From positions 3,782,001 to 3,846,000 of the forward strand of contig NZ_CP070499.1 in the NCBI RefSeq assembly GCF_016925615.1: a stretch of 64,000 nucleotides of DNA, given 5' to 3'. Every line of letters starts with the position of its first letter. The stretch's first letter is position 1. The position numbers were made by a program, and so were the translations under genes. The notes below the pieces were generated by a model. That model searched no databases. It saw nothing but the letters and a program-made list of their open reading frames with translations, and was not told the DNA's origin. Shown in pieces: positions 19,549 through 30,405 of the stretch. Source of the stretch: Natronosporangium hydrolyticum. Lineage in GTDB: Bacteria; Actinomycetota; Actinomycetes; Mycobacteriales; Micromonosporaceae.

Positions 19549-21266
19549 GCGACGCCGAGGGTCGGCTGGAGCGCCGGAGGTACGCGGCGCTGTTCGGTCC
19601 CACCACCGGTGACCGGATCCGGCTCGCCGACACCAACCTGTTCATCGAGGTCGAGGCCGACCACTGCGGCTACGGCGACGAGGCGGTCTTCGGCGGCGGC
19701 AAGGTGATCCGGGAGTCGATGGGGCAGTCCCGCGCCACCCGGGAGCAGGGCGCCGCCGACACCGTCATCACCGGCGCGGTCGTGCTGGACCACTGGGGCG
19801 TCGTGAAGGCCGACGTCGGGATCCGGGACGGCCGGATCACCGCGCTCGGCAAGGCCGGTAACCCGGACACTATGGACGGTGTCCACCCCGACCTGGTGAT
19901 CGGTCCGAGCACCGAGATCATCGCCGGTAACGGCCGGATTCTCACCGCCGGGGCGGTCGACACCCACGTCCACCTGATCTGCCCGCAGCTACTGGAGGAG
20001 GCGCTCGCCTCCGGCATCACCACCATCGCCGGCGGCGGCACCGGACCGGCCGAGGGCAGCAAGGCCACCACCGTCACTCCCGGCGCCTGGCACCTTGCCC
20101 GGATGCTCGAGGCGCTCGACCCGTGGCCGGTAAACGTGCTCCTGCTCGGCAAGGGCAACACCGTCTCCACCGAGGCGCTCTGGGAACAGTTGCGGGGCGG
20201 GGCCGCCGGTTTCAAGCTGCACGAGGACTGGGGCACCACCCCGGCCGCGATCGACGCCTGCCTGAGGGTCGCCGACGCATCCGGGGTCCAGGTGGCGATC
20301 CACACCGACACCCTCAACGAGGCCGGCTATGTGGAGAGCACACTCGCCGCGATCGCCGGGCGCACCATCCACACGTACCACACCGAGGGTGCCGGCGGTG
20401 GGCACGCGCCGGACATCATCACCGTCGCCGGCCTGCCGCACGTGCTGCCCTCCTCCACCAACCCCACCCGCCCACACACCCGCAACACGCTCGAGGAGCA
20501 CCTCGACATGTTGATGGTGTGCCACCACCTCAACCCGAGCGTGCCGGAGGACCTGGCCTTCGCCGAGAGCCGCATCCGGCCCTCCACCATGGCCGCCGAG
20601 GACGTGCTGCAGGACCTGGGCGCGATCTCCATCATCGGCTCCGACTCCCAGGCGATGGGCCGGATCGGCGAGGTGGTGCTGCGGACCTGGCAGACCGCGC
20701 ACGTGATGAAGGCCCGGCGCGGGTCGCTGCCGGGTGACGGCGCCGCCGACAACCACCGGGCCCGGCGGTACATCGCGAAGTACACCATCTGCCCGGCGGT
20801 CGCGCACGGGCTGGAGCGAGAGATCGGTTCGGTCGAACCGGGCAAACTCGCCGACCTGGTGCTCTGGGAGCCGGCCTTCTTCGGCGTCCGGCCGCACGCG
20901 GTACTCAAGGGCGGCATGATCGCCTGGGCGGCGATGGGCGACGCCAACGCCTCCATCCCGACCCCACAGCCGGTGCTGCCGCGGCCGATGTTCGGCGCCT
21001 ACGGGGCGGCCCCGGCGGCGACGAGCGTCGCCTTCGTCGCCCCGGCCGCGGTCGAGGACGGGCTGGCCGACCGGCTGGCCGTCAACCGGCCGCTGGTCCC
21101 GGTCGCCGACGTCCGCCGGCGCGGCAAGGCCGACCTGCCGGGCAATGACGCCCTGCCACGGATCGAGGTGGCGCCCGACACCTTCACAGTCACCGTCAAC
21201 GGCGAGACCATTGAACCGGCCCCGGTCGACACGCTGCCGATGGCCCAGCGCTACTTCTTGTTCTAG
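19545..21266 (+). CDS. ureC: Urease subunit alpha (catalytic)
   Basis: 573 residues; it carries the di-nickel active site. Metal and catalytic motifs are visible: [10 protein letters not shown], the carbamylated K224 in [24 protein letters not shown], the flap-region MVCHHLNP, and [13 protein letters not shown]. The frame is open further upstream, but GTG 19545 overlaps the ureB stop and gives the expected N-terminus ([23 protein letters not shown]), so it is chosen. All catalytic residues I can identify are intact, so the enzyme should be active once nickel is loaded. Confidence 0.97.
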   Translation: MSDAEGRLERRRYAALFGPTTGDRIRLADTNLFIEVEADHCGYGDEAVFGGGKVIRESMGQSRATREQGAADTVITGAVVLDHWGVVKADVGIRDGRITALGKAGNPDTMDGVHPDLVIGPSTEIIAGNGRILTAGAVDTHVHLICPQLLEEALASGITTIAGGGTGPAEGSKATTVTPGAWHLARMLEALDPWPVNVLLLGKGNTVSTEALWEQLRGGAAGFKLHEDWGTTPAAIDACLRVADASGVQVAIHTDTLNEAGYVESTLAAIAGRTIHTYHTEGAGGGHAPDIITVAGLPHVLPSSTNPTRPHTRNTLEEHLDMLMVCHHLNPSVPEDLAFAESRIRPSTMAAEDVLQDLGAISIIGSDSQAMGRIGEVVLRTWQTAHVMKARRGSLPGDGAADNHRARRYIAKYTICPAVAHGLEREIGSVEPGKLADLVLWEPAFFGVRPHAVLKGGMIAWAAMGDANASIPTPQPVLPRPMFGAYGAAPAATSVAFVAPAAVEDGLADRLAVNRPLVPVADVRRRGKADLPGNDALPRIEVAPDTFTVTVNGETIEPAPVDTLPMAQRYFLF

Positions 21267-21270
21267 CGTC

Positions 21271-21933
21271 ATGCCCGTGCCACCGACCGACCCGCTCACC
21301 ACGCTGCTAGTGCTCGCGGACTCCCGGCTACCGGCGGGCGGCCACGCCCACTCCGGCGGTCTGGAGCCGGCGGTGGCGGCCGGCCGGGTGACTGACCTGC
21401 CGAGCCTGGCCGGGTTTCTCCGGGGCCGGCTAGCGACCGCCGGCCGGATCCAGGCCGCATTCGCCGCCGCCGGCTGCGCCCACCCCGGCCGGGCCACCGC
21501 GCTCAATCGGGGACTCGACGCCCGTACCCCCTCGCCGGCGCAGCGCCGGGCCTCCTACGCCCAGGGCCGGGCCCTGCTCCGGGCCGGCCGGGCGCTGTAT
21601 CCGGGCCTGACCACGCCGCCTCCCCATCACCATCCGGTGGCGGTCGGACTGGTCGCCGCCGCGGCCGGGCTACCGCCGGGGCAGGCCGCCGCGATCGCCG
21701 CGTACGGCGCGGTCTCCGGCCCGGCCAGCGCCGCGGTGCGGCTGCTGGGCCTCGATCCGTACGGGGTCCACGGCCTGCTCGCCGCCCTGGCGCCGGAGTG
21801 CGATGCGGTCGCCGCCGAGGCAGCCGCCGACGCCGACGCCCCGGTGGCCGATCTACCGGCCGGCAGCGCCCCGCTGCTCGACCTGTCCGCCGAGCTCCAC
21901 GCCGACTGGGAGGTTCGTCTCTTTGCTTCCTGA
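21271..21933 (+). CDS. ureF: Urease accessory protein UreF
   Basis: 220 residues, mostly helical. UreF joins UreD and UreG on apo-urease and gates GTP-dependent nickel insertion. Recognisable segments are [54 protein letters not shown] and [12 protein letters not shown]. The start is ATG 21271, four bases after the ureC stop. The C-terminus overlaps the probable TTG start of ureG. Confidence 0.93.
   Translation: MPVPPTDPLTTLLVLADSRLPAGGHAHSGGLEPAVAAGRVTDLPSLAGFLRGRLATAGRIQAAFAAAGCAHPGRATALNRGLDARTPSPAQRRASYAQGRALLRAGRALYPGLTTPPPHHHPVAVGLVAAAAGLPPGQAAAIAAYGAVSGPASAAVRLLGLDPYGVHGLLAALAPECDAVAAEAAADADAPVADLPAGSAPLLDLSAELHADWEVRLFAS
21908..21913 (+). promoter_or_regulatory. Ribosome-binding site that fixes the ureG start
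   Basis: GGGAGG inside the end of ureF lies nine bases before the TTG at 21923. No ATG or GTG occurs in the ureG frame between this site and the conserved domain, so the site supports the TTG start. Confidence 0.6.
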
Positions 21934-22603
21934 CACTCTTGACCCCGACGACCACACGCATCCGCACCCGCACAGCGACCCGCACGAGCCGCTTCCGGCC
22001 GCCCGCCGGGCGGTCCGGATCGGCATCGGCGGGCCGGTCGGCTCCGGCAAGACCGCCCTGGTGGCGGCGCTGTGCCGGCAGCTGCGGGCCGAGTTGCCGC
22101 TGGCGGTCGTGACCAACGACATCTACACCACCGAGGACGCCGACTTCCTGCGCCGCAACGCGGTCCTGCCGGACGAGCGGATCGTCGCGGTGGAGACCGG
22201 CTGCTGCCCGCACACCGCGATCCGGGACGACATCTCCGCCAACCTCGACGCCATCGAGGAGCTCGAGCACCGGCTCGGCCCGCTGGCGCTGGTGCTTGTG
22301 GAGAGCGGCGGGGACAACCTGACCGCTACCTTCAGCCGCGGCCTGGTGGACCGGCAGATCTTCGTGGTGGACGTGGCCGGCGGCGACAAGGTCCCCCGCA
22401 AGGGCGGCCCCGGCGTCACCTCCGCCGACCTGCTGGTGATCAACAAAACTGACCTGGCCCCGCAGGTCGGCGCCGACCTGGAAGTGATGGCCCGCGACGC
22501 CGCCGCTCGCCGGGGCGACGCCGCCACAATCTTCCTCTCGCTCACCGACGACCCCGCCGCCGCCAAGGTGGTCGACTGGGTACGCGGCTGCCTGGTCGAC
22601 TGA
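21923..22603 (+). CDS. ureG: Urease accessory GTPase UreG
   Basis: About 226 residues; a GTPase that drives nickel delivery to UreC. The P-loop is [39 protein letters not shown] and [14 protein letters not shown] follow, and NKTDLAP is the G4 motif. The N-terminal tail [15 protein letters not shown] is His-rich and probably stores or passes nickel; this matters because no ureE gene is present. A TTG start at 21923, within ureF, is inferred from the ribosome-binding site at 21908. Confidence 0.93.
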   Translation: MLPDTLDPDDHTHPHPHSDPHEPLPAARRAVRIGIGGPVGSGKTALVAALCRQLRAELPLAVVTNDIYTTEDADFLRRNAVLPDERIVAVETGCCPHTAIRDDISANLDAIEELEHRLGPLALVLVESGGDNLTATFSRGLVDRQIFVVDVAGGDKVPRKGGPGVTSADLLVINKTDLAPQVGADLEVMARDAAARRGDAATIFLSLTDDPAAAKVVDWVRGCLVD

Positions 22604-23379
22604 TGCGGGCCCGGGCCCGGGTGGTGGCCGAGCGCGGCCCCGGCGGCGCCACCCGCCTGTCGGTGCTGCGCAGCGAGTCGCCGCTGCTGCTGCGCCGGAC
22701 CGGGCCGCCCGGCGGCGACGGCCGCGCTGCCGAGGTGCACCTGGTCGGCGGGGCGGCCGGCCCACTCGGCGGGGACGACCTGCGGCTCAGTGTCGAGGTC
22801 GGACCCGGCGCCCGGTTGTGCCTGCGGACGGCGGCGGCGGCGCTCGCACTGCCCGGAGCCTCCGGCGCCGCCTCCGGGATGGCGGTCGAGGTCACGGTCG
22901 CCGCCGGCGGCCACCTGGACTGGCTGCCGGAACCGCTGATCGCCGGTCGCGGCTGCCGCCACCGCGCCACCGCCCGGGTACGCCTGGCCGCCGGGGCTTC
23001 GCTGTGCTGGCGGGAGGAGCTCATCTGCGGCCGCCACGGCGAGCAGCCCGGCGACGCCAGCACCAGGCTGACCGTCAGCTACGACGACCTGCCGCTCTAC
23101 GACCAGGAGCTGGCGGTCGGCCCGGACGCACCGGGCTGGGCCGGCCCGGCGGTGCTGGCCGGCGCCCGCGCCACCGGATCGCTGCTACGGGTCGACCCGG
23201 CCTGGCTGACCGGTGCGCCCCCGCCGGAGCACCACGGTCCGGAGGCGGTCACCATGCCGCTCGCCGGCCCGGCCGTCGTCACCACCGCGGTCGGCGCCGA
23301 CGCCGCCCGGCTCCGACGCCGGCTGGACGCTCAATGTCCATACTCGGGCGGCGTGAAGCACTCCGCCACCCTGGCGTGA
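22603..23379 (+). CDS. ureD: Urease accessory protein UreD (UreH)
   Basis: 258 residues; a scaffold that binds apo-urease together with UreF and UreG. Typical parts are TRLSVLRSESPLLLRRTGP, LVGGAAGPLGGDDLRLSVEVGPGARLCL, LDWLPEPLIAGRGC and LCWREELICGR. It begins in the ureG stop (TGATG), so it is translationally coupled. It is the last gene of the operon. The order ABCFGD without E is usual in actinomycetes. Confidence 0.94.
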   Translation: MRARARVVAERGPGGATRLSVLRSESPLLLRRTGPPGGDGRAAEVHLVGGAAGPLGGDDLRLSVEVGPGARLCLRTAAAALALPGASGAASGMAVEVTVAAGGHLDWLPEPLIAGRGCRHRATARVRLAAGASLCWREELICGRHGEQPGDASTRLTVSYDDLPLYDQELAVGPDAPGWAGPAVLAGARATGSLLRVDPAWLTGAPPPEHHGPEAVTMPLAGPAVVTTAVGADAARLRRRLDAQCPYSGGVKHSATLA

Positions 23380-23468
23380 ACGCAGCGCCGCCCGCCACGT
23401 CGCCCCGCCCCGGCGACAGCTCAGTCTTAGTTAGGTCCCGTTCGCATGGGGACATCAGCACGCTCTCC

Positions 23469-23543
23469 TGGTGGGCGCGGCAGGTTTCGAACCTGCGACC
23501 CCCCGCTTGTAAGGCGGGTGCTCTCCCGCTGAGCTACGCGCCC
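23469..23543 (-). tRNA. tRNA-Val (anticodon UAC)
   Basis: On the minus strand a cloverleaf folds from GGGCGCG (5' acceptor strand) to CGCGCCC followed by A and an encoded CCA. The anticodon arm is CCCGC-CTTACAA-GCGGG, giving anticodon UAC (reads GUA/GUG Val codons). The T arm carries GGTTCGAAACC. It is 75 bases including CCA and stands alone between ureD and the DUF3052 gene. Confidence 0.97.
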
Positions 23544-23645
23544 GCAATCACACGCGCCCCAGGAAGCCCGCAGCGCGCCGCCAGCTTACCCCACGAGCTC
23601 GCCGGGCCGGGTGCGCGCAGGTCGCCCCGGCCGGCGATCACTGGG

Positions 23646-24080
23646 TCAGCGCTTACCGCGGGACTTGGGGGCGACCAGGCGGGCACCGCTCCAGTCTTTG
23701 CCGGCGCTGATAGTGGAGGTCTGCTGGAGACCGGCGGTGGGTGCCGCCTCGGTGATCTCTCCCGGCTCGACGTGGCCCTCTCGCCCCGCCTTGGGGGTCA
23801 GTAGCCACACCACGCCGCTGTCGGCGAGCGGGCCGAGGGCGTCCACGAGCAGATCAACCAGGTCACCGTCGCCGTCGCGGTACCACACCAGGACCGCGTC
23901 GACCACCTCGTCGGTGTCCTCGTCGACTAGCTCGCCGCACTTTTCGATCAGGAGTTCACGCAGGTCGTGCTCGACATCTTCGTCGAAGCCCATCTCCATC
24001 ACGACCATCCCGGACGTCAAGCCGAACCGGTCCGCCGGGTGGCGCTGGCCCTCGGCGGCCTGACCTGCGGTCGCGCTCAC
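23646..24080 (-). CDS. DUF3052 family protein
   Basis: 144 residues. The conserved core (VMEMGFDEDVEHDLRELLIE, DEVVDAVLVWYRDGDGDL and DSGVVWLLTPKAGREGHVEP) is that of the actinobacterial DUF3052 family; the mycobacterial member Rv2239c also lies near aceE, as here. The function is unknown. The acidic middle and the basic tail (APKSRGKR) are typical. It is transcribed away from aceE, with an FAD monooxygenase, TetR and YjbQ genes between. Confidence 0.88.
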   Translation of the reverse strand: MSATAGQAAEGQRHPADRFGLTSGMVVMEMGFDEDVEHDLRELLIEKCGELVDEDTDEVVDAVLVWYRDGDGDLVDLLVDALGPLADSGVVWLLTPKAGREGHVEPGEITEAAPTAGLQQTSTISAGKDWSGARLVAPKSRGKR

Positions 24081-24184
24081 GGTGTGCTGCCTCCTTCGCT
24101 GGGACTGTTGAGGCTAGCTTCTCACGTGGACCACGACCAGCGGAGCCACCCCACTCACCTATCCGGCCGAGCGTAGATACCCGG

Positions 24185-25249
24185 TCAGTTTGGTGGACCA
24201 CCGACCCGCAGCGCCACCCGGACCGCCGTGTCCCGCAACCGGGTCAGCTGGCGGGCGTGGGCGAGTCGACCCACCCGGCGGGACATCGCCGCCAGCCGTT
24301 GGGTGGGGCGGCGGCGCAGCCGGTCGTACTCGGCGAGGGCGGCCGCCGGGTCGCCGCCGGCGCCGAGCTGGCGGGTGAGGGTGACCGCGTCGATCAGCGC
24401 CTCGCAGGCGCCGCGACCCAGGTCCGGGCTCATCGCGTGGGCGGCATCGCCGATCAGCGCCACCCGCCCTCGCACGTACGACGGCAGGCGCGGAGCCAGC
24501 TCGTACAGGTCGTGGCGGAGCAGGCTGGCGTCGTCGAGCTGGGCCAGCACCTGCCCGACGGCAGCGTGCCAGTCGCCGAACCGGGCACGCAGCGCCGCCA
24601 GGTCGCCCTCCGGGAACACCTGGCCGGCGGGTGCGGGGGCGGCGGCGAACCAGTTGGTACGCCCGCCCTCCTGCGGGGTGATCCCGAACCGCATCCCTTC
24701 ACCCCAGGTCTCGGTGAAGGTGTCGGTCGGCGTGTCGAGCACGCCACGCCATGCGGTGGTGCCGAGGTGGCGGGCCCGGTAGGCGGGCCCGAACAGGGCT
24801 CGGCGGGTCGCGCTAAAGATCCCGTCGGCGGCGATGACCACGTCGTACGCGTCGGTGAGGGCGGCCAGCTCGGCCCGGTGGCCGAACCGCACCGTGCCTT
24901 CAGGTAACGCGGCCAGGAGCAGGTCCAGCAGGGCCGGGCGGGACAGCAGGTAGACCGGGTCACCGGTACGCCGCTCGAGCGCCACGGTGTCGATGGCGGC
25001 GATCCGGGCTCCGTCGGCGCGCAGGAAGGCGCCGCTGCGCTGCCGTGCTGCCTGGGCACGCACCGCCCGGCCCAGGTCGAGTTCGTCGAGCGCGGCCAGC
25101 GCGGCGGGCCACAGCCCGAGGGCGGTGCCGGCTCCGGCCGGGCCGGGTTCCCGCTCCAGGACGGTCACCTCGGCGCCGCCGCGAGCGGCCCCCACCGCGG
25201 CGGCGAGCCCGCCGATACCGCCGCCGATGATCCCCACTCGTAGGTTCAT
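24185..25249 (-). CDS. FAD-dependent monooxygenase (class A flavoprotein hydroxylase)
   Basis: About 354 residues. The FAD-binding Rossmann motif is VGIIGGGIGGLAAAVGAARGG with LEREP at the end of strand 2. The second FAD motif is RVALIGDAAHAMSPDLGRGACEAL. This is the fold of single-component aromatic hydroxylases and TetX-like enzymes; the substrate is unknown. ATG 25249 is used, GTG 25255 being the alternative. It is divergent from a TetR gene with a 14-bp palindrome between the two, so it is probably induced by its substrate. Confidence 0.9.
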   Translation of the reverse strand: MNLRVGIIGGGIGGLAAAVGAARGGAEVTVLEREPGPAGAGTALGLWPAALAALDELDLGRAVRAQAARQRSGAFLRADGARIAAIDTVALERRTGDPVYLLSRPALLDLLLAALPEGTVRFGHRAELAALTDAYDVVIAADGIFSATRRALFGPAYRARHLGTTAWRGVLDTPTDTFTETWGEGMRFGITPQEGGRTNWFAAAPAPAGQVFPEGDLAALRARFGDWHAAVGQVLAQLDDASLLRHDLYELAPRLPSYVRGRVALIGDAAHAMSPDLGRGACEALIDAVTLTRQLGAGGDPAAALAEYDRLRRRPTQRLAAMSRRVGRLAHARQLTRLRDTAVRVALRVGGPPN

Positions 25250-25261
25250 ACCCACGAGCCT

Positions 25262-25275
25262 ACTACAGGTGTAGT
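25262..25275. promoter_or_regulatory. 14-bp palindrome, probable TetR operator
   Basis: ACTACA-GG-TGTAGT lies in the 47-base gap between the FAD monooxygenase and TetR starts. The six-base arms are perfectly complementary. It is placed to cover both promoters. Confidence 0.7.
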
Positions 25276-25296
25276 GAGACCGATAGGCTCCGGACC

Positions 25297-25875
25297 ATGA
25301 GCGAACGCCGGGAGCAGGTCGTGGACGCGGCGATCCGGGTGCTCGGCGGCCGCGGCCTACGCCAGCTCACCCACCGCGCGGTCGACGCCGAGGCCGGACT
25401 GCCGGCCGGGTCGACCTCCAACTATCTGCGTACCCGGGAGGCGATGATCCGGGCGATCGTGGCCCGGATCGGCGAGCTGGAACAGGCCCAGTGGCGCCAG
25501 CTCACCGACGCCGGCCCGCCGCAGCCGGACCAGCTCGCCGCCCAGCTCAGCCAGGTGGTCGCCGCCGCCACCGGCGCCCAGCGGCAGCTGACCCTGGCCC
25601 GGCATGCGCTGTTCGTCGAGGCCGCCCACGATCTGCGGTTACGCGAGCCGCTGATTGCCGGATGGACCGAGGTCCACAATTGGGCCACCGGGTGGTTAGC
25701 GCAGCTGGACATCGCCGAACCGGCACAGACCGCTCGGCTGCTGCTGGAGTATCTCGACGGGTTGATCTTGCATCAGCTGGCGCTCGCCGAACCCACGGAC
25801 CCGACCAGCCGGATCGACCGGCTCCTCGCCGGGCTGGGCCTCGCGCCCGCCGCGGCCCGGCGGACGATGACTTAG
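25297..25875 (+). CDS. TetR family transcriptional regulator
   Basis: 192 residues. The DNA-binding helix-turn-helix is QVVDAAIRVLGGRGLRQLTHRAVDAEAGLPAGSTSNYLRTREAM. The C-terminus is a helical ligand-binding domain (LLLEYLDGLILHQLA). It is divergent from the FAD monooxygenase and most likely its repressor, acting at 25262-25275. Its last four bases overlap the convergent YjbQ gene. Confidence 0.92.
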   Translation: MSERREQVVDAAIRVLGGRGLRQLTHRAVDAEAGLPAGSTSNYLRTREAMIRAIVARIGELEQAQWRQLTDAGPPQPDQLAAQLSQVVAAATGAQRQLTLARHALFVEAAHDLRLREPLIAGWTEVHNWATGWLAQLDIAEPAQTARLLLEYLDGLILHQLALAEPTDPTSRIDRLLAGLGLAPAAARRTMT

Positions 25876-26276
25876 CCGGCGAGGAACGAGAAGCGCACCT
25901 GCCGGGTGGCGTTGTCCCGGTTGGTGTCGACCAGGCAGATCGACTGCCAAGTGCCGAGCAGGAGCTGCCCGTCCCGGACCGGGAAACTGGCGTACGGCGG
26001 GACCAGCGCCGGCAGCACATGATCGCGGCCGTGGCCGGTCGATCCGTGCCGGTGCCGCCAGCGGTCGTCGCTGGGCAGCACCTCCTGCAACGCCGCCAGT
26101 AGGTCCGGCTCGGTGCCCGACCCGGTCTCGATCACCGCCAGGCCGGCGGTGGCGTGCGGCACGAAGACGTGCAGCAGCCCATCCCCCTCGCCGGCCACGA
26201 ACTGCTGCGCCTCGGCGGTGATGTCGCGCACCGTCTCGGCCGACCCGGTCTGCACGGTGATCACCTCAGTGCGCAT
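25872..26276 (-). CDS. YjbQ/UPF0047 family protein
   Basis: 134 residues, the full single-domain length. The family motifs are FVPHATAGLAVIE, HGRDHVLPALVPPYASFPVRDG and LGTWQSICLVDTNRDN; His and Asp residues in these build a metal site. E. coli YjbQ has weak thiamine-phosphate synthase activity and the true role is unsettled. It overlaps the TetR gene end-to-end and stands between that gene and aceE. Confidence 0.9.
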   Translation of the reverse strand: MRTEVITVQTGSAETVRDITAEAQQFVAGEGDGLLHVFVPHATAGLAVIETGSGTEPDLLAALQEVLPSDDRWRHRHGSTGHGRDHVLPALVPPYASFPVRDGQLLLGTWQSICLVDTNRDNATRQVRFSFLAG

Positions 26277-26386
26277 ACCCCGAGTGTGCCCCGGCGCAGT
26301 TCAACGGTTCACAGCAGGGTGAGGTGACGCGCGGTGGTCGGGCTTGGCAGGATAGAAGTGCGACCCATGACGACTGAGGAGTTCCC

Positions 26387-29140
26387 GTGGCCACTGAACC
26401 CACCCGTGCCACCCCGCGCCGGCCGGTCATCAGCGATGGCCTACCCAGCCAGCTGCCGGATATCGACCCGGAAGAGACCGGTGAATGGGTCGAATCGCTC
26501 GACGGCGTGATCGACGCTGGCGGCCCCAAGCGCGCCCGTTACGTGATGTTGCGGCTGTTGGAGCGGGCGCGGGAGCGTCAGGTCGGAGTGCCGCCGCTGA
26601 CCACCACCGACTACCTCAACTCGATCCCGCCCGAGCGGGAGCCATGGTTCCCCGGCGATGAGCACACCGAACGCCGCATCCGGGCGTACATCCGGTGGAA
26701 CGCCGCGATGATGGTGCACCGGGCGCAGCGGCCGGACGTGGGTGTCGGAGGTCACATCTCCACCTATGCGTCGGCCGCCGCCCTCTACGAGGTCGGGTTC
26801 AACCACTTCTTCCGCGGCAAGCAGCACGCCGGCGGCGGTGACCAGATCTTCTTCCAGGGCCACGCCTCCCCCGGCATCTACGCCCGGGCGTTCCTGGAGG
26901 GGCGGCTCTCGGAGCAGAAGCTCGACGGGTTCCGGCAGGAGCTGTCCCACCCGGGCGGTGGCCTGTCCAGCTACCCGCACCCGCGGCTGATGCCCGACTT
27001 CTGGGAGTTCCCCACGGTCTCGATGGGGCTGGGCGCGATCAACGCGGTCTACCAGGCCCGGTTCAACCGCTACCTGCACCACCGGGGCGTCAAGGACACC
27101 TCTGACCAGCAGGTATGGGCCTTCCTCGGCGACGGCGAGATGGACGAGCCGGAGTCGCTCGGCGCGGTCGCCATGGCCGCCCGCGAGGAGCTCGACAACC
27201 TGACCTTCGTCATCAACTGCAACCTGCAGCGCCTCGACGGCCCAGTGCGCGGCAACGGCAAGGTCATCCAGGAGCTGGAGTCGTTCTTCCGCGGCGCCGG
27301 CTGGAACGTGATCAAGGTGATCTGGGGTCGGGAGTGGGACCCGCTGCTCGCCGCCGATGTCGACGGCGCCCTGGTCAACCTGATGAACAAAACCCCCGAC
27401 GGCGACTACCAGACCTACAAGGCCGAGTCCGGCGCCTATGTACGGGAGCACTTCTTCGGTCGCGACCAGCGCACCCGCAAGATGGTCGAGGACATGACCG
27501 ACGACGAGATCTGGGGCCTCAAGCGGGGTGGTCACGACTACCGCAAGCTGTACGCGGCGTACCAGGCGGCGGTCAACCACACCGGGCAGCCGACGGTGAT
27601 CCTCGCCAAGACCATCAAGGGGTGGACGCTCGGCTCGCAGTTCGAGGGGCGCAACGCCACCCACCAGATGAAGAAGCTGACCCTGGATGATCTGAAGACC
27701 TTCCGGGACCGGCTCTACCTGGACATCCCCGACTCGGCGCTGGAAGACAACCCGTACCTCCCGCCGTACTACCGGCCGGAGGAGGGCTCCGACGAGCTCG
27801 CCTACCTCAAAGAGCGGCGGGACGCGCTGGGCGGCTCGGTGCCCACCCGCAACACCACCACGATCCCGCTGTCGCTGCCCGGCCCGAAGCCGTACGACTC
27901 GATCAAGGGCGGCTCCGGTAAGCAGTCGGTCGCCACCACGATGGCCTTCGTCCGGCTGCTCAAGGAGCTGATGAAGGACAAGAACATCGGCGCCCGCTGG
28001 GTGCCGATCATCCCCGACGAGGCCCGGACCTTCGGGATGGACTCGCTCTTCCCGACCGCCAAGATCTACTCCCCGCACGGGCAGAACTACACCCCGGTCG
28101 ACCGGGAGCTGTTCCTGTCCTACAAGGAGGCGACCGCCGGGCAGATTCTCCACGAGGGGATCACCGAAGCCGGGTCGGTGGCGTCGTTCACCGCCGCCGG
28201 TTCCGCGTACGCCACCCACGGCGAGCCGATGATCCCGATGTACATCTTCTACTCGATGTTCGGGTTCCAGCGCACCGCCGACGCCCTGTGGGCCGCCGCC
28301 GACCAGCTCGTCCGCGGGTTCATGCTCGGCGCCACCGCGGGACGCACCACGCTCAACGGTGAGGGGCTGCAGCACGAGGACGGGCATTCGCTGCTGCTGG
28401 CGGCGACCAACCCGGCGGTGGTCACCTACGACCCCGCCTTCTCCTACGAGATCGCTCACATCGTCGAGGACGGCCTGCGCCGGATGTACGGCGAGGAGCA
28501 GGAGAACATCTTCTACTACCTCACCGTCTACAACGAGCCGGTGCCGCAGCCCCCGCAGCCGGACGACCTCGACGTCGCCGGGCTGCTGCAGGGCCTCTAC
28601 AAGTGCCGCCCCGCCGAGGTCTCCGGACCGCGGGCGCAGCTGCTCGCCTCGGGCACCGGCATGCAGTGGGCACTGCGGGCGCAGGAGCTGCTAGCGCAGG
28701 ACTGGGGAGTCGCCGCCGACGTCTGGTCGGCCACCTCGTGGACCGAGCTGCGCCGGGAGGCGGTCGACTGCGAGGAGCACAACCTGCTGCACCCGGACGC
28801 CGAGGCCCGCACCCCGTATGTGACCCGGGCGCTGTCCGACGCGCCGGGCCCGAAGGTGGCGGTCTCGGACTTCATGCAGGCGGTGCCGGACCTGATCGCC
28901 CGCTGGGTGCCGGGTTCCTACACCTCGCTGGGCACCGACGGCTTCGGGCTCTCCGACACCCGCGGGGCGCTGCGCCGCCACTTCCACGTCGACGCCGAGT
29001 CGGTGGTGGTGGCGACCCTGCGCCAGCTGGCCCTCGCGGGTGAGGTGCCGGCGACGGTGGCGGCCGAAGCGGCGGCGAAGTACGCCATCGGCGATGTCAC
29101 CGCCGCCCCGGTCGGGGAGACCGCCGGCTCGTCCGAGTGA
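26387..29140 (+). CDS. aceE: Pyruvate dehydrogenase E1 component, homodimeric
   Basis: 917 residues, the usual length. It decarboxylates pyruvate with thiamine diphosphate and passes the acetyl group to E2 lipoyl domains. The ThDP motif runs from [15 protein letters not shown] to [17 protein letters not shown]. Other conserved parts are [21 protein letters not shown] and [12 protein letters not shown]. It starts at GTG 26387 with GAGGA six bases upstream. As in other actinomycetes it is not in an operon with E2/E3; instead it overlaps the alditol oxidase gene (GTGA). Confidence 0.97.
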   Translation: MATEPTRATPRRPVISDGLPSQLPDIDPEETGEWVESLDGVIDAGGPKRARYVMLRLLERARERQVGVPPLTTTDYLNSIPPEREPWFPGDEHTERRIRAYIRWNAAMMVHRAQRPDVGVGGHISTYASAAALYEVGFNHFFRGKQHAGGGDQIFFQGHASPGIYARAFLEGRLSEQKLDGFRQELSHPGGGLSSYPHPRLMPDFWEFPTVSMGLGAINAVYQARFNRYLHHRGVKDTSDQQVWAFLGDGEMDEPESLGAVAMAAREELDNLTFVINCNLQRLDGPVRGNGKVIQELESFFRGAGWNVIKVIWGREWDPLLAADVDGALVNLMNKTPDGDYQTYKAESGAYVREHFFGRDQRTRKMVEDMTDDEIWGLKRGGHDYRKLYAAYQAAVNHTGQPTVILAKTIKGWTLGSQFEGRNATHQMKKLTLDDLKTFRDRLYLDIPDSALEDNPYLPPYYRPEEGSDELAYLKERRDALGGSVPTRNTTTIPLSLPGPKPYDSIKGGSGKQSVATTMAFVRLLKELMKDKNIGARWVPIIPDEARTFGMDSLFPTAKIYSPHGQNYTPVDRELFLSYKEATAGQILHEGITEAGSVASFTAAGSAYATHGEPMIPMYIFYSMFGFQRTADALWAAADQLVRGFMLGATAGRTTLNGEGLQHEDGHSLLLAATNPAVVTYDPAFSYEIAHIVEDGLRRMYGEEQENIFYYLTVYNEPVPQPPQPDDLDVAGLLQGLYKCRPAEVSGPRAQLLASGTGMQWALRAQELLAQDWGVAADVWSATSWTELRREAVDCEEHNLLHPDAEARTPYVTRALSDAPGPKVAVSDFMQAVPDLIARWVPGSYTSLGTDGFGLSDTRGALRRHFHVDAESVVVATLRQLALAGEVPATVAAEAAAKYAIGDVTAAPVGETAGSSE

Positions 29141-30405
29141 GCGTCAGCAACTGGGCGGGCAACGTCACCTTCGGCGCCGGCCGGGTCCACCGGCCGGCGA
29201 CCGTCGGTGAGCTGCGGCGGCTGGTCGCCGGTGCCGACCGGGTCCGCGCCCTCGGCACCGGACACTCGTTCAACCGGATCGCCGACACCACCGGCGACCT
29301 GGTCTCGGTCGCCGGGTTGCCGGCCACGATCGAGATCGACCGGGAGCGGGCAGCAGTCACGGTCGCGGCCGGGGTCCGCTACGGCGAGCTGGTGGCGGAG
29401 CTGCACCAGGCCGGGTTCGCGCTGCCGAGCCTCGCCTCGCTGCCGCACATCTCGGTCGCGGGGGCCTGCGCCACCGGCACCCACGGTTCCGGCGACGGTA
29501 TCGGCAACCTGGCCACCCTGGTCTCCGCGCTGGAGCTGGTCACCGCCGACGGCGAACTGGTCGAGTTGCGCCGCGACGTCGACGGGGACCGGTTCTCGGC
29601 CGCCGTGGTCGGGCTGGGTGCGCTCGGGGTGGTCACCAGCCTCACGCTGGACCTGGTCCCGACCTTCCAGATCCGGCAGTACGTCTACGAACAGCTGCCC
29701 CACCAGACGCTCGCCGACCGGTTCGACGAAGTGTTCCGGGCCGCGTACAGCGTCAGCGTCTTCACCGGCTGGGACGGGCCGCACGCCCGGCAGGTGTGGC
29801 ACAAGCACCGGCTGCCCGACCCCGACGATGCGCCGGCGGCCGCTGCGGCCCCGGAGTGGCTCGGTGCCCGGCTCGCCGACGGTCCCCGGCACCCGGTGCC
29901 CGGGGCGTCGCCGGTGCACTGCACCGACCAACTGGGCGAGCCCGGCCCGTGGCACCTGCGGCTGCCACATTTCCGGCTGGATTTCACCCCCAGCAGCGGC
30001 CAGGAGCTGCAGTCGGAGTATTTCGTCGCCCGCCAGCGGGCACCCGAGGCGCTGGCGGCGCTCGAGCGGATCTCCGACCGGATCGCACCGGTGCTGCAGA
30101 TCAGCGAGGTTCGCACGATCGCCGCCGATGAGCTGTGGCTCAGCCCGTGTTATCGGCGCGACAGCGTCGCCTGCCACTTCACCTGGATCGCCGACACCGA
30201 GGCAGTGACACCGGTGGTGGCCGCGGTCGAGGAGCAGCTGGCGCCGTTCGCGGCCCGCCCGCACTGGGGGAAGGTCTTCGGCATGCCCCCCGCGACGCTG
30301 CGGGGGCGCTATCCGCGACTGCCGGAGTTCGCGGCGCTCGCCCGTGAGTTCGACCCGGCGGGCAAGTTCCGGAACGACTTCCTCGACCGGTATCTCCCCG
30401 GCTGA
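29137..30405 (+). CDS. Alditol oxidase (xylitol/sorbitol oxidase), FAD-linked
   Basis: 422 residues, resembling Streptomyces AldO closely: NWAGNVTF at the start, the FAD-attachment region [11 protein letters not shown] with H43, [39 protein letters not shown] and [13 protein letters not shown] near the end. AldO oxidises terminal hydroxyls of alditols with O2, giving aldoses and H2O2. D-arabinono-lactone oxidase is the related alternative, but the C-terminal motifs fit AldO better. The GTG start overlaps the aceE stop, so translation is coupled to pyruvate dehydrogenase E1. Confidence 0.88.
   Translation: MSVSNWAGNVTFGAGRVHRPATVGELRRLVAGADRVRALGTGHSFNRIADTTGDLVSVAGLPATIEIDRERAAVTVAAGVRYGELVAELHQAGFALPSLASLPHISVAGACATGTHGSGDGIGNLATLVSALELVTADGELVELRRDVDGDRFSAAVVGLGALGVVTSLTLDLVPTFQIRQYVYEQLPHQTLADRFDEVFRAAYSVSVFTGWDGPHARQVWHKHRLPDPDDAPAAAAAPEWLGARLADGPRHPVPGASPVHCTDQLGEPGPWHLRLPHFRLDFTPSSGQELQSEYFVARQRAPEALAALERISDRIAPVLQISEVRTIAADELWLSPCYRRDSVACHFTWIADTEAVTPVVAAVEEQLAPFAARPHWGKVFGMPPATLRGRYPRLPEFAALAREFDPAGKFRNDFLDRYLPG

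Noticed and set aside
26441-28459. A 672-codon minus-strand open frame opposite aceE
   Set aside because: It is a shadow of the strong third-position GC bias in aceE. The translation is low-complexity and matches no family, while the plus strand encodes a complete pyruvate dehydrogenase.
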